NCBI GenBank assembly: GCA_037969395.1 | Contig: JBBKXJ010000018.1 | Coordinates: 62,001 to 126,000, forward strand | DNA length: 64,000 nt | DNA from: JBBKXJ01 sp037969395 | Lineage (GTDB): Bacteria; Pseudomonadota; Gammaproteobacteria; Pseudomonadales; JAUIET01 | Direction of reading: 5' to 3' | Part shown: in pieces, positions 17,664 to 26,941 of the stretch | Numbering within the stretch: the stretch's first letter is position 1 | Layout: every line of letters starts with the position of its first letter | Notes under the pieces: model-generated | The model's input: the letters and a program-made list of their open reading frames with translations, nothing else | Databases searched by the model: none | What the model was told of the DNA's origin: nothing | Program-made: the position numbers and the translations under genes

Positions 17664-18892
17664 AACGCTACGACGCTGTTATTGTCGGCGGCGGCATGGT
17701 GGGTGCCAGTCTGGCCACCTGTTTGCAAGCGCGCTTCGAAGCGGTACCGCTTAACATTCTGATTATCGAGAGCTTTGCGTTAGGCGACAGCGCGCCGGCA
17801 ATAAACTACCAGCCCAGTTTCGACGCGCGCGCAACGGCGCTGTCGTACGGTAGTCGGCAAATCTATGAAACCATGGGTTTGTGGCAGCACATTGCCGAGC
17901 ATGTCACAGCGATTAACACTATTCACGTATCCGACCGTGGCCGCTTTGGTTCAGTCTGTATGGACAGCACCACTGAAGGGCTGCCCGCGCTGGGCTACGT
18001 AGCCGACAATAAATGGCTGGGCAGCGTACTCCTCAACGCGCTACATGCCGACACGGCTATCACGTTTGCCTGCCCGGCCACGGTGGTAGATGCCAGCGTT
18101 GATGCGACTGGCGCGCAGGTTCGTTATCGCTGTGGCGATGCAACGATGACCGTCGCCGCCGAGCTACTGGTAATAGCCGACGGTGCGCAGTCCGCTATGC
18201 GCACCCGGCTAGGCATAGCCACGCAACAAACCGACTATCGCCATGCCGCAATTGTCTGCAACGTGCAAACTCAGAAACCGCATCAGCATGCTGCTTTTGA
18301 GCGCTTTACTGACCACGGTCCGTTGGCCTTTCTGCCACTGGGAGAGAGCACCGACAGCGCACTGAGTTCGCTGGTGTGGACCCGCTCTCCGGAAGATGCC
18401 GAACGACTGCTGCAGGCAAGCGAAGCGGAGTTTAACTTTGAGCTGCAGCGAGCGTTCGGCTATCGGTTGGGGCGCATCGAGCGTTGTGGCGAACGGTTTA
18501 GCTATCCATTAAGCCTGATCGAGGCGCAGGAACAGGCGCGGCCACATCTTATAGTTATGGGCAACGCGGCGCATTCCCTGCACCCGGTTGCCGGTCAGGG
18601 CTACAACCTGGCGCTGCGCGCTGTATTAAAACTGGTGGAGCATCTACAGGCGGCACGGCTAGCCGGGAAGAGTTTAGGGGATAGCGAAGTGTTGAACGCT
18701 TATCTTAGCGCGCAGCGTAGCGACCAGCGTAACACGGTTGCCTTTAGCCATTTGGCAGCCACGCTGTTCGTCAATGACGGTTTTGCGATTGGCCTGGGAC
18801 GTGATCTCGGTTTGTTAGGACTGGATTTACTGCCGCCGCTTAAGTCGAAGCTGGTGCAGCAGGCGGCGGGACTGGCGGCGAGCGCAGCATGA
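17660..18892 (+). CDS. ubiH: 2-octaprenyl-6-methoxyphenol hydroxylase UbiH
   Basis: An FAD monooxygenase of ubiquinone synthesis, 410 residues. It shows the dinucleotide motif VIVGGGMVGASLA at the N-terminus, the DG motif VIADGAQSAMRTRLG, and the FAD-ribityl motif GNAAHSLHPVAGQGYNLALR. It is coupled to pepP and to the next hydroxylase by four-base overlaps, the usual pepP-ubiH-ubiI order. UbiH against UbiI is assigned from position and from SLHPVAGQGYNLALR, which is UbiH-like. Confidence 0.92.
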   Translation: MKRYDAVIVGGGMVGASLATCLQARFEAVPLNILIIESFALGDSAPAINYQPSFDARATALSYGSRQIYETMGLWQHIAEHVTAINTIHVSDRGRFGSVCMDSTTEGLPALGYVADNKWLGSVLLNALHADTAITFACPATVVDASVDATGAQVRYRCGDATMTVAAELLVIADGAQSAMRTRLGIATQQTDYRHAAIVCNVQTQKPHQHAAFERFTDHGPLAFLPLGESTDSALSSLVWTRSPEDAERLLQASEAEFNFELQRAFGYRLGRIERCGERFSYPLSLIEAQEQARPHLIVMGNAAHSLHPVAGQGYNLALRAVLKLVEHLQAARLAGKSLGDSEVLNAYLSAQRSDQRNTVAFSHLAATLFVNDGFAIGLGRDLGLLGLDLLPPLKSKLVQQAAGLAASAA

Positions 18893-20121
18893 CTGCGCCG
18901 CGCCATTACGATATCGTTATAGCCGGCGGTGGCATGGTCGGGTTGGCGCTGGCGTGTGCTTTGCGCGATAGCAGCTATAAAGTCGCCTTGATCGAAGCAC
19001 GTGAATTTCCCGCTGCAACGCAGGTCAGCGGCGAAGCACCAAAGGATTTTGAGCCGCGGGTCAGCGCGTTGACTGTTGCATCGCAGCAGTATTTCACGCA
19101 GCTTGGTGTCTGGCAGGGCATTGTCGATCAACGCGCCTGCGGCTTCGATAGCATGCACGTATGGGACGCGGCGGGTAGCGCCGAGATTGATTTCAAAGCG
19201 CGTGAGCTGCGGCAACCCTTGCTCGGCCATATCGTCGAAAACCGGGTCACCACACAGGCCTTATGGGCCGCAGTTCAGGCCAGCCAAAATATTACGCTTT
19301 ACTGTCCGCAGAGCGTGCAAGGCGTAGACTTTAGTGGTTTTGTTTTAACTGGTTCTGACCGCAAGCCGGTGACGCTGCAGCTGCAAAACGCTGAAGCGCT
19401 AACCGCGCAACTGCTGGTTGCGGCGGATGGCGGGCAATCCGGCATCCGCCAGTTGGCAGGGTTTGCCACGCGTGAGTGGTCGTATGGGCAGCAAGCGATA
19501 GTGACCACGGTACGTACCGAGCTGGCGCATTGCCACACGGCGTGGCAACGCTTTTTGCCGACCGGCCCGTTGGCGTTTTTGCCGCTACCGGGCAGTGATC
19601 AAAACTGTTGCTCAATTGTGTGGTCGGTGACCAATGAGCATGCCGATACTTTAATCGCGCTGGATGACAGTGCCTTCGCTACGGCACTTGCCAACGCCTT
19701 TGAGCATCGCCTGGGTGGCGTGCAGGATGTTGCGCCACGCTACAGTTTTCCGCTGCAGCAGCGACACAGCACGCGTTATGTAAAACCAGGAGTAGCGCTG
19801 CTTGGCGACGCCGCGCATGTGATTCATCCGCTGGCGGGGCAGGGCGCAAACCTCGGTATTCAGGATGTGCAAGTGCTGGCGCAGGAGCTGCAGCGCGCGG
19901 CGGTTCGTGGGCTTAGTCCCGGTAGCATAGCCGTACTGGAACGCTACCAGCGGCGGCGCATGGGCTCAAATCTGCTGATGATGGGGGCGGTTGAGGGGTT
20001 TAAGCGGCTGTTCGAAGAGTCGTCGTTGCCGGTGCGCTGGCTGCGCAACGCCGGCATGCGGCGGCTAAACACGCTGGCGCCGGTCAAAAATCATATCATG
20101 CGCCAGGCGATGGGTTTATAG
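18889..20121 (+). CDS. ubiI: ubiquinone-biosynthesis FAD hydroxylase (UbiI/VisC type)
   Basis: A second 410-residue UbiH/COQ6-family monooxygenase, overlapping ubiH by four bases. It has IVIAGGGMVGLALACAL, the central VAADGGQSGIRQLAG, and LLGDAAHVIHPLAGQGANLGIQD. UbiI carries out C5 hydroxylation in aerobic ubiquinone synthesis. The HPLAGQGANLGIQD form and the ERYQRRRMGSNLLMM helix near the C-terminus fit UbiI/UbiF rather than UbiH; choosing between those two is inference from gene order. Confidence 0.87.
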   Translation: MTAPRHYDIVIAGGGMVGLALACALRDSSYKVALIEAREFPAATQVSGEAPKDFEPRVSALTVASQQYFTQLGVWQGIVDQRACGFDSMHVWDAAGSAEIDFKARELRQPLLGHIVENRVTTQALWAAVQASQNITLYCPQSVQGVDFSGFVLTGSDRKPVTLQLQNAEALTAQLLVAADGGQSGIRQLAGFATREWSYGQQAIVTTVRTELAHCHTAWQRFLPTGPLAFLPLPGSDQNCCSIVWSVTNEHADTLIALDDSAFATALANAFEHRLGGVQDVAPRYSFPLQQRHSTRYVKPGVALLGDAAHVIHPLAGQGANLGIQDVQVLAQELQRAAVRGLSPGSIAVLERYQRRRMGSNLLMMGAVEGFKRLFEESSLPVRWLRNAGMRRLNTLAPVKNHIMRQAMGL

Positions 20122-20185
20122 CTCCACGGGCTATTGGGCGGTAGCAAGAAGTTGGGTGACTCAGAGAGTCGGCAACTGCGTTTGC

Positions 20186-20213
20186 TTGTTTTTGATTCAT
20201 TGCGCGGTAGAAT
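20186..20213 (+). promoter_or_regulatory. possible gcvH promoter
   Basis: TTGTTT (20186-20191) and TAGAAT (20208-20213) are 16 bases apart, about 46 bases before the gcvH ATG. The match is moderate. No glycine-riboswitch fold is visible in the short leader. Confidence 0.4.
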
Positions 20214-20259
20214 GCAGCGTTACGTCACAAAATCCAAGTTGTTGAAATATGAGGCGAGC

Positions 20260-20646
20260 ATGTCGATAACCCCTGAAGAACTGCGTTATGCCGCGACCCA
20301 TGAGTGGGCGCGCGTGGAAGACGACGGCAGTATTGCCGTCGGTATCAGCGACCATGCGCAAGAGGCGCTGGGCGACGTGGTTTATGTTGAACTACCCGAA
20401 CCGGGCACTACTGTAAGCGCTGGCGATCAAGCTGGCGTGGTCGAATCAGTTAAGGCAGCGTCAGATATTTACAGCCCGGTCAGCGGTGAAGTCATTGCGG
20501 TCAACACCGCGCTGGAAGATGCACCGGAAACAGTTAACGCCGGGCCGTATGGAGATGGCTGGCTGTTTCGCGTCAAGCCGGCTGACGATGATTTAAGCCA
20601 TTTGCTGGACGCAGCTGCATACACCGCGCACTGCGAAGAAGCGTAA
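20260..20646 (+). CDS. gcvH: glycine cleavage system H protein
   Basis: GcvH carries the lipoyl arm that shuttles aminomethyl groups between the P, T and L proteins. I start at base 20260, giving 128 residues (MSITPEELRYAATHEW...), the normal size; the frame upstream to 20134 is not conserved. The lipoylated lysine is in VESVKAASD (Lys 65). No gcvP or gcvT is adjacent, so this copy stands apart from the rest of its pathway, between ubiI and rppH. Confidence 0.95.
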   Translation: MSITPEELRYAATHEWARVEDDGSIAVGISDHAQEALGDVVYVELPEPGTTVSAGDQAGVVESVKAASDIYSPVSGEVIAVNTALEDAPETVNAGPYGDGWLFRVKPADDDLSHLLDAAAYTAHCEEA

Positions 20647-20688
20647 GCTAACGGCGACCTTTTATGTATACACCGCAAGGTATGAACT

Positions 20689-21174
20689 TTGGTAGATAAA
20701 GACGGCTTTCGCCCCAACGTCGGCATTATGCTAAGCAATGGTCACGGTCAACTGCTATGGGCGCGACGTCTGGGGCAGGATGCCTGGCAGTTCCCACAGG
20801 GTGGTATCAACGTCGACGAATCGCCGCGTGACGCGTTGTTCCGCGAGCTGCGCGAAGAGGTTGGGCTCGACAAGCAAGATGTAGAAATTATCGCCTGCAC
20901 TGGCGGCTGGCTGCACTATCGGCTGCCAAAACGACTGGTGCGGCATGCTATGAGCCCGGTGTGCGTTGGTCAGAAACAAAAATGGTTTCTACTCAAATTA
21001 GTTGCACCGGAATCACGAATTCGGGTTGACCGTGACGGCAAGCCCGAGTTCGACGGCTGGCGTTGGGTTAGTTACTGGTATCCGCTGGGCAGGGTCGTGC
21101 AGTTTAAGCGTGAAGTTTATCGGCGCGCGCTCAATGAATTAGCGCCACCGCACAGTAAATTGAGTAAGATTTAG
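20689..21174 (+). CDS. rppH: RNA 5'-pyrophosphohydrolase RppH
   Basis: This Nudix enzyme removes pyrophosphate from mRNA 5' ends and triggers decay. Its 161 residues are normal. The Nudix box runs from about 38 to 60 (GG, then E, then RELREEVGL), and the N-terminus DGFRPNVGIML is typical. The start is a TTG at 20689 with AAGG nine bases upstream; the nearby ATG at 20682 is out of frame and closes at once. ptsP follows after 14 bases, the conserved rppH-ptsP pair. Confidence 0.94.
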   Translation: MVDKDGFRPNVGIMLSNGHGQLLWARRLGQDAWQFPQGGINVDESPRDALFRELREEVGLDKQDVEIIACTGGWLHYRLPKRLVRHAMSPVCVGQKQKWFLLKLVAPESRIRVDRDGKPEFDGWRWVSYWYPLGRVVQFKREVYRRALNELAPPHSKLSKI

Positions 21175-21188
21175 ACGATAATGCTTAT

Positions 21189-23465
21189 ATGCTGAACTCC
21201 TTACGCAAAATTGTCCAGGAAGTTAACGCGGCACCAAGCCTGCAAGCGGCGCTGGATATTATCGTGGTGCGCGTGCGTGAGGCGATGGGCACTGAGGCGT
21301 GCTCGGTCTATATGCTTGATGCCGCGACCGAACGCTATGTCTTTACCGCGACCGAAGGCTTGAACAAGCAACAGCGCGGGCGATTAAGCCTGGCACCCAA
21401 AGAGGGGCTGGTCGGCCAGGTTGCGGCGCGCGAAGAAACGCTAAATCTGGAGGATGCGTCGGCGCACGCAGGGTTTCATTTCTTTCCTGAAATTGGGGAA
21501 GAGAAGTACGCGGCCTTCCTCGGCGCGCCCATTATCCATCAACGTAAGGTGCTCGGTGTACTGGTAGTGCAGCAATCCACCAAACGCCGTTTCGACGAAA
21601 GCGAAGAAGCGTTTTTGGTGACTTTGTCAGCGCAGCTTGCTGGCGTTATTGCGCATGCCAAGGCAACCGGTGCGCTGGGCGATTTGACCGCTACCACGGA
21701 TCGAGTGAGCGCCAGTTTCAACGGGGTACCGGGCGCGCCCGGCATCGCTATCGGGCGTGCCGTGGTGGTGTCGCCGCCGGCCGACCTGAATTCGGTACCG
21801 CGCCGAACCTGCAGCGACCCGGACGCCGAGCTTGCTTTCTTTCAACAATGCCTGGTGCGGGTGCGTAAGGATATTGAAGCGCTTGGTAACAGTCTAGCGG
21901 CCCAGTTACGCTCTGAAGAGCGCGCCCTGTTCGACGTTTATTTGCACATGCTGGCCGACAATGCGCTTGGCGCGGAAATTTCTGCGCGCATTCGCGCTGG
22001 CTCATGGGCGCAGGGCGCGCTCAGTGAAGTCATTCTGGAGCACGCCGGCACCTTCGAACGCATGGAAGACAGCTATCTGCGCGAGCGGGCAGCCGACGTG
22101 CGCGATCTCGGCCGCCGGGTGCTGGCCTACCTGCAGGAAGCAAACCAGCAAGCGATAAAGTACGCCGAATCAACCATTCTGATCGGCGAGGAGTTGACCG
22201 CAACCATGCTGGGCGAAGTCCCCCCCGGCAAGCTGGCTGGTCTGGTGTCAGTGCGCGGTTCCAGCAATTCGCATGTCGCCATCATGGCGCGTGCGATGGG
22301 CATACCAACCGTCATGGGTGCGGTGGATCTTCCGTTTACGCGGATGGAAGACACTGAACTTATTATCGACGGTCACAATGGCGGGGTGTACACCAACCCA
22401 ACGCCGGAGTTAATCAAACAATACAAGACGCTGCTTGACGAAGATCAGCAGCTTTCTCGCGAACTGGAGGCGCTGCGCGATTTACCGTGCGAGTCTTCCG
22501 ACAAGCATCGGCTGCCGTTGCTGGTCAACACCGGTTTGATGGCAGACGTGCTGCGTTCGCTCGACAGCGGTGCCGAAGGGGTGGGGCTATATCGTACCGA
22601 AGTACCCTTCTTGCTGCGCGATCGATTTCCGAGCGAAGAAGAGCAGCGGATTATTTACCGCGAACAAATGCAGGCCTTTGCCCCCAAACCGGTGACCATG
22701 CGCACGCTGGATATTGGCGGCGACAAGTCATTACCCTATTTTCCGATTGAAGAGGAAAACCCTTTCCTTGGATGGCGTGGCATCCGTGTCACCCTCGACC
22801 ATCCGGAAATTTTCCTGGCGCAAGTGCGGGCCATGCTAAAAGCCAGCGAGGGCTTGAATAACCTGCGCATTATGTTGCCGATGATTAGCCATCTAAGCGA
22901 GGTAGATGAAGCCAAGCAGCTAATAACGCGGGCGTATTCCGAATTGGTTGACGAAGGCTTCGACCTGCGTGTGCCGCCTATAGGGGTGATGATCGAAGTA
23001 CCGGCGGCGGTCTATCAGGCCCGAGCCTACGCGCGCAAGGTCGATTTTCTATCGGTCGGCAGTAACGACCTGACGCAATATTTACTGGCGGTTGATCGTA
23101 ATAACTCACGCGTCGCCGGTTTGTATCACTCGTATCACCCCGCCGTTCTGCACGCGTTACAGGATATTGCCGCTGCTGCGCAGGCCGAGGGCAAGCCGGT
23201 GACAATTTGTGGCGAGCTGGCCGGTGAGCCAGGTGCCGCTATTTTGCTGATGGCGATGGGCTACAATGTGCTGTCAATGAGCGCTACCAGCTTGCCGCGT
23301 GTGAAACATGCCATTCGTAACACGAGTATGCAAACTGCACGCGAAATTCTTTCCCGCGTGATGCAGTTGGACGATGCGGAAATGGTGTACGGTTACATTG
23401 AATCCAAACTCAGTGAACTGAACATCAGTCAGGGACTACGACCACTGGTGAAAAAGTCGGCTTGA
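21189..23465 (+). CDS. ptsP: phosphoenolpyruvate-protein phosphotransferase PtsP (EI-Ntr)
   Basis: PtsP starts the nitrogen-related PTS chain by taking phosphate from PEP and passing it to NPr. The 758 residues show a GAF domain (about 1-165, with GLVGQVAAREETLNLEDA), the EI N-terminal domain, the swivelling phospho-His domain (SVRGSSNSHVAIMARAMG, active His), and the PEP-binding barrel (SVGSNDLTQYLLAVDRN, and VTICGELAGEPGA with the catalytic Cys). The ATG is 14 bases after rppH. Confidence 0.96.
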   Translation: MLNSLRKIVQEVNAAPSLQAALDIIVVRVREAMGTEACSVYMLDAATERYVFTATEGLNKQQRGRLSLAPKEGLVGQVAAREETLNLEDASAHAGFHFFPEIGEEKYAAFLGAPIIHQRKVLGVLVVQQSTKRRFDESEEAFLVTLSAQLAGVIAHAKATGALGDLTATTDRVSASFNGVPGAPGIAIGRAVVVSPPADLNSVPRRTCSDPDAELAFFQQCLVRVRKDIEALGNSLAAQLRSEERALFDVYLHMLADNALGAEISARIRAGSWAQGALSEVILEHAGTFERMEDSYLRERAADVRDLGRRVLAYLQEANQQAIKYAESTILIGEELTATMLGEVPPGKLAGLVSVRGSSNSHVAIMARAMGIPTVMGAVDLPFTRMEDTELIIDGHNGGVYTNPTPELIKQYKTLLDEDQQLSRELEALRDLPCESSDKHRLPLLVNTGLMADVLRSLDSGAEGVGLYRTEVPFLLRDRFPSEEEQRIIYREQMQAFAPKPVTMRTLDIGGDKSLPYFPIEEENPFLGWRGIRVTLDHPEIFLAQVRAMLKASEGLNNLRIMLPMISHLSEVDEAKQLITRAYSELVDEGFDLRVPPIGVMIEVPAAVYQARAYARKVDFLSVGSNDLTQYLLAVDRNNSRVAGLYHSYHPAVLHALQDIAAAAQAEGKPVTICGELAGEPGAAILLMAMGYNVLSMSATSLPRVKHAIRNTSMQTAREILSRVMQLDDAEMVYGYIESKLSELNISQGLRPLVKKSA

Positions 23466-23523
23466 GTTTCGGCCACCCTTAAACATTCCACTTATCTAAT
23501 CACAGCAGAGTTAGAGACAAACC

Positions 23524-24348
23524 ATGCTAGCGCAAAGTTTAGTGGGCGTATTGATGCACCCCAATTTCGACCCGGTCGCCATTGAAGTCGGCCCACTGCG
23601 GGTGCATTGGTACGGCCTGATGTATTTGTTAGCCTTCGCTGTTGCCTGGCTGCTGGCGCGGCACCGCGCTGCACGCCCGTACAGCCCGGTAAAGCGTGAC
23701 AATCTCGATGATTTGATTTTCTACGGCGCGTTGGGTGTTGTAATAGGCGGTCGCCTCGGCTACGTCCTGTTTTATGATTTTGGCAAGTTTCTGCAAGACC
23801 CGCTGTGGTTGGTGAAAATTTGGGACGGCGGCATGTCGTTTCATGGTGGCTTGTTGGGCGTGATCGTCGCCATGTTTTTATTTGCGCGTAAACTGGGTAA
23901 ACCAGTGGGCGCCGTGCTCGACTTCGTCGCGCCTATAGTGCCTATAGGACTCGGCCTCGGTCGCATCGGTAACTTCATCGGTCAGGAATTATGGGGGCGG
24001 CCCACCGATCTACCGTGGGCGATGGTGTTTCCAAACGACCCTGAACTGCTGCAGCGGCACCCGTCACAGTTATACCAGGCCGGCCTGGAAGGCATCTTTC
24101 TGTTCGCACTGGTATTCTATTTTTCACGTCTTCAGCGGCCGCCGTGGGCGGTGTCGGGCGTATTTCTGCTAGGCTATGCCGCGCAGCGATTTGTGGTTGA
24201 GTTCGCGCGCCAGCCCGACGATCATCTGCGCGACGAGCTGTTATTCGGGTGGATGACACGCGGCCAGCAACTGTGTGTGCCGATGTTGCTGACCGGAATC
24301 CTGTTGCTCGTCTACGCGTATCGCATTTATAAGCCGGCGGCGAAATAG
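23524..24348 (+). CDS. lgt: prolipoprotein diacylglyceryl transferase Lgt
   Basis: Lgt is an inner-membrane enzyme that adds diacylglycerol to the lipobox Cys of prolipoproteins. It has 274 residues and about seven membrane segments. The signature is RIGNFIGQELWGRPTDLPW near residue 150, and the essential HGG region is MSFHGGLLGVI. Start is the ATG at 23524; a later ATG at 23557 (MHPNFDPVAI) would also give a good N-terminus. thyA follows after three bases, as in many proteobacteria. Confidence 0.95.
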   Translation: MLAQSLVGVLMHPNFDPVAIEVGPLRVHWYGLMYLLAFAVAWLLARHRAARPYSPVKRDNLDDLIFYGALGVVIGGRLGYVLFYDFGKFLQDPLWLVKIWDGGMSFHGGLLGVIVAMFLFARKLGKPVGAVLDFVAPIVPIGLGLGRIGNFIGQELWGRPTDLPWAMVFPNDPELLQRHPSQLYQAGLEGIFLFALVFYFSRLQRPPWAVSGVFLLGYAAQRFVVEFARQPDDHLRDELLFGWMTRGQQLCVPMLLTGILLLVYAYRIYKPAAK

Positions 24349-24351
24349 CCC

Positions 24352-25185
24352 ATGCGACAGTATCTGGATCTGTTACAGGATATTCGCAACAACGGCGTGC
24401 GCAAGGACGACCGCACCGGTACCGGCACGCTGTCAGTATTTGCGCGCCAGCTGCGTCACGACCTGAATGAGGGCTTTCCATTACTGACCACCAAGAAACT
24501 GCACTTCAAAGGCATCGCTAACGAGCTACTGTGGTTTCTCAATGGCGAAACTAATACCCGGTGGCTCCACGACAACGGCGTCACAATCTGGGACGAGTGG
24601 GCGACGGAGACGGGCGACCTGGGACCGATTTACGGCAAACAGTGGACCGCCTGGCCGACGCGTGACGGTGGCACGATTAATCAGATTGACTATGTGGTGG
24701 ATTGTCTGCGGCATAACCCCAACAGCCGTCGCATATTGTTTCATGGTTGGAACGTCGAGTATTTGCCAGACGAAAAGTTATCGCCGCAGGAAAACGTCAA
24801 ACAAGGCAAGATGGCGCTGCCGCCCTGCCATTTGCTCTACCAGTTCTACGTGGCCGAGGGTCGTTTGTCTTCGCAGCTACTGATCAGGTCTTCGGATTCG
24901 ATGCTTGGCCTGCCGTACAATATGGCCAGTCTCGCGCTGCTTACGCATATGCTGGCACAGCAGTGCGACTTGCAGTTGGGAGAAATAATAATCACTACCG
25001 GCGATAGCCATATCTACAGCAACCACGAGCAACAGGTTGACTTGCAGCTACAGCGTCAGACTCGACCTCTGCCAAAGTTGCAAATTAAGCGCCGACCAGA
25101 CTCGATCTACGCGTATAGCTTCGAAGATTTTGAGCTAAGTGGCTACGATCCTCATCCACATATCGCAGCACCGGTAGCCGTATAG
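24352..25185 (+). CDS. thyA: thymidylate synthase ThyA
   Basis: ThyA methylates dUMP using methylenetetrahydrofolate. It is 277 residues, 13 longer than the E. coli enzyme; the extra residues lie in the segment before the active-site loop (near DEKLSPQENVKQGK). The catalytic Cys is in LPPCHLLYQFYV, and the dUMP phosphate site is RSSDSMLGLPYN. The start is three bases after lgt, so the genes are coupled. folA, which recycles the dihydrofolate formed here, follows after 149 bases. Confidence 0.96.
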   Translation: MRQYLDLLQDIRNNGVRKDDRTGTGTLSVFARQLRHDLNEGFPLLTTKKLHFKGIANELLWFLNGETNTRWLHDNGVTIWDEWATETGDLGPIYGKQWTAWPTRDGGTINQIDYVVDCLRHNPNSRRILFHGWNVEYLPDEKLSPQENVKQGKMALPPCHLLYQFYVAEGRLSSQLLIRSSDSMLGLPYNMASLALLTHMLAQQCDLQLGEIIITTGDSHIYSNHEQQVDLQLQRQTRPLPKLQIKRRPDSIYAYSFEDFELSGYDPHPHIAAPVAV

Positions 25186-25334
25186 TTAGCTGCGGGCACG
25201 ACAAAGTTGCGAGCCTTGGCAGGATGGTGTCACGCATAGCGTGGCCTCTGCGATCGGTAACAGTAAAAGCGGTTTATCAGGCTGCAATCAATTAATAGAG
25301 GCGCCCTTTAATAAATTACTACGTTATAAACGAT

Positions 25335-25889
25335 ATGAGCAAACAGCATACTGACGTTAATGCGCAACAATTTGCGGCCAGCAAGAGTTGTTGTGTATCT
25401 CTCATTGCCGCCATGGCGAGCAACCGCGTGATCGGGCGTGATAACGATTTACCGTGGAGTCTGCCGGAGGATATGCGGCACTTCATGCGCACCACGTTGG
25501 GGAAACCGGTGATAATGGGCCGACGAACCTACCAGTCGATGGGTAAGCCGCTACCGGGGCGCTGCAATATTGTGGTTAGTCGCTCGTTAGCTCCAGCGCC
25601 GGGTGTGCAGATTGTAGAGACGCTTGGCGAGGCGTTGCAGCAAGCGCAAATCGATTGTAACGACAGCGGCGAGACTGAGAGTTTTATTATCGGCGGCGCA
25701 CAAATGTATTCAGCCAGTCTGCCGCTGGCGCGGCGTTTGTACCTGACCTGGGTGCATGCTGAGATCGATGGCGATACTTTTTTTCCAGCGTTCGATTTGC
25801 AAGCCTGGCGTGAGCTGCAACGTGAGGAGTTTCCGGCCGCCGCGAATCGTGCCCACGCGTTTAGCATCGTTATTTATGAAAGACAGTAG
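25335..25889 (+). CDS. folA: dihydrofolate reductase
   Basis: The enzyme reduces dihydrofolate with NADPH. The core (SLIAAMASNRVIGRDNDLPW..., catalytic acidic residue in LPWSLPEDMRHF; VIMGRRTYQSMGKPLPGR cofactor site; FIIGGAQMYSASL) is complete. At 184 residues it carries about 22 extra residues before the core (from MSKQHTD). No in-frame ATG lies nearer the core start; the ATG at 25335 has a weak ribosome-binding site, so the true start is slightly uncertain. Confidence 0.95.
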   Translation: MSKQHTDVNAQQFAASKSCCVSLIAAMASNRVIGRDNDLPWSLPEDMRHFMRTTLGKPVIMGRRTYQSMGKPLPGRCNIVVSRSLAPAPGVQIVETLGEALQQAQIDCNDSGETESFIIGGAQMYSASLPLARRLYLTWVHAEIDGDTFFPAFDLQAWRELQREEFPAAANRAHAFSIVIYERQ

Positions 25890-26012
25890 GAGAAGGGGTT
25901 GAGGGGGTGTGCCAAGGCCTACTCAACAAAAGGTTACTTGCTACCAATTTACACACTTGGATAAACCCTCGTGGTACATCGACACACACAAGATAACTTT
26001 TAATACCGAGCG

Positions 26013-26041
26013 TTGATTTATGCGGCCAACTGTTATACAAA
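26013..26041 (+). promoter_or_regulatory. possible promoter of the TonB2-type operon
   Basis: TTGATT (26013-26018) and TACAAA (26036-26041) are 17 bases apart, giving a leader of about 114 bases. No 19-base Fur-box-like palindrome is visible in 25890-26161. Confidence 0.3.
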
Positions 26042-26161
26042 TACGCGCTACCGTATCGGTGCCAAAGATAAGCACTTCGGAGAATAAAAAATTGCAGCTA
26101 TCCAGTTACTAATGAACGTAAAAAGATTAAGTCAAAGCCCTAATATAAAGGAAGTCTATCC

Positions 26162-26941
26162 ATGAAAAAGCATCGATTGAAAACCGCTGCCTGTGTCGGC
26201 CTGACGCTCGGCATAGCTTTTGCCGGAACCGCCAGCGCCGACGCGTTCAGCTCCATTATGCAGGTCGGCCAGGCCAAGACGGCTGCTGCGCAGCAATCGC
26301 AGAAGCGAATCGATAAGCTGGCCGATGAAACCTCCAGCCTGCTAAGCGACTACAAAACTGTCAACAAAGAAATTGACGGCCTGAAAATATACAATCAACG
26401 GCTGGACATTCAAATTGAAAACCAGTCTGTGCGCATGCAAGAGCTGGATGATTCGATTGCCCAGGTGACAGTTATTCAGCGCCAGATGACGCCGCTGATT
26501 CTGCGCATGATCGACGGGCTTGAGCAGTTTGTTGAGCTTGACATGCCGTTCCACGAAAAAGAGCGCAGCGATCGTATTGCTTTCCTGAAAGCGAATGTTG
26601 ATCGTTCCGATATTTCCACCTCAGAAAAATTTCGCCAGGTGTTGGAGGCGTTCAAAATCGAAAGCGAATACGGCCGCAAAATCGATACCTACAAAGACGA
26701 AATCCAAATCGACGGCATGGATAAGGAACGCGAAGTTGATATCTTACGCGTTGGCCGCATCGCCCTGCTGTTTCAATCGACTGACAAAGATGTGACTGGT
26801 GCCTGGAGCGATGGTGCATGGAAACCACTGGAAAGCGGCGATTACCGTAATGCGGTTTCGAATGGCATCCGCATTGCCAAGAAACAAGCTTCCATCGACA
26901 TTCTTAATCTTCCAATCGCTGCACCGGAGGCCGCCCAATGA
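26162..26941 (+). CDS. DUF3450 family periplasmic protein (TonB2-system gene)
   Basis: A 259-residue protein with a signal peptide (Lys-rich start, hydrophobic stretch, AGTASADAF cleavage region). A long coiled coil follows (about 40-110, SQKRIDKLADETSSLL...), then a helical domain with QVTVIQRQMTPLILRMIDGL. This is the DUF3450 family, found next to long ExbB proteins in TonB2-type loci. It likely sits in the periplasm as part of the energising complex; its exact role is not established. AAGGAAG precedes the ATG, and the stop overlaps the next gene by four bases. Confidence 0.85.
   Translation: MKKHRLKTAACVGLTLGIAFAGTASADAFSSIMQVGQAKTAAAQQSQKRIDKLADETSSLLSDYKTVNKEIDGLKIYNQRLDIQIENQSVRMQELDDSIAQVTVIQRQMTPLILRMIDGLEQFVELDMPFHEKERSDRIAFLKANVDRSDISTSEKFRQVLEAFKIESEYGRKIDTYKDEIQIDGMDKEREVDILRVGRIALLFQSTDKDVTGAWSDGAWKPLESGDYRNAVSNGIRIAKKQASIDILNLPIAAPEAAQ

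Noticed and set aside
25890..26161. Fur box upstream of the TonB2-type operon
   Set aside because: Read by eye, no GATAAT-type repeat with adequate symmetry is present.
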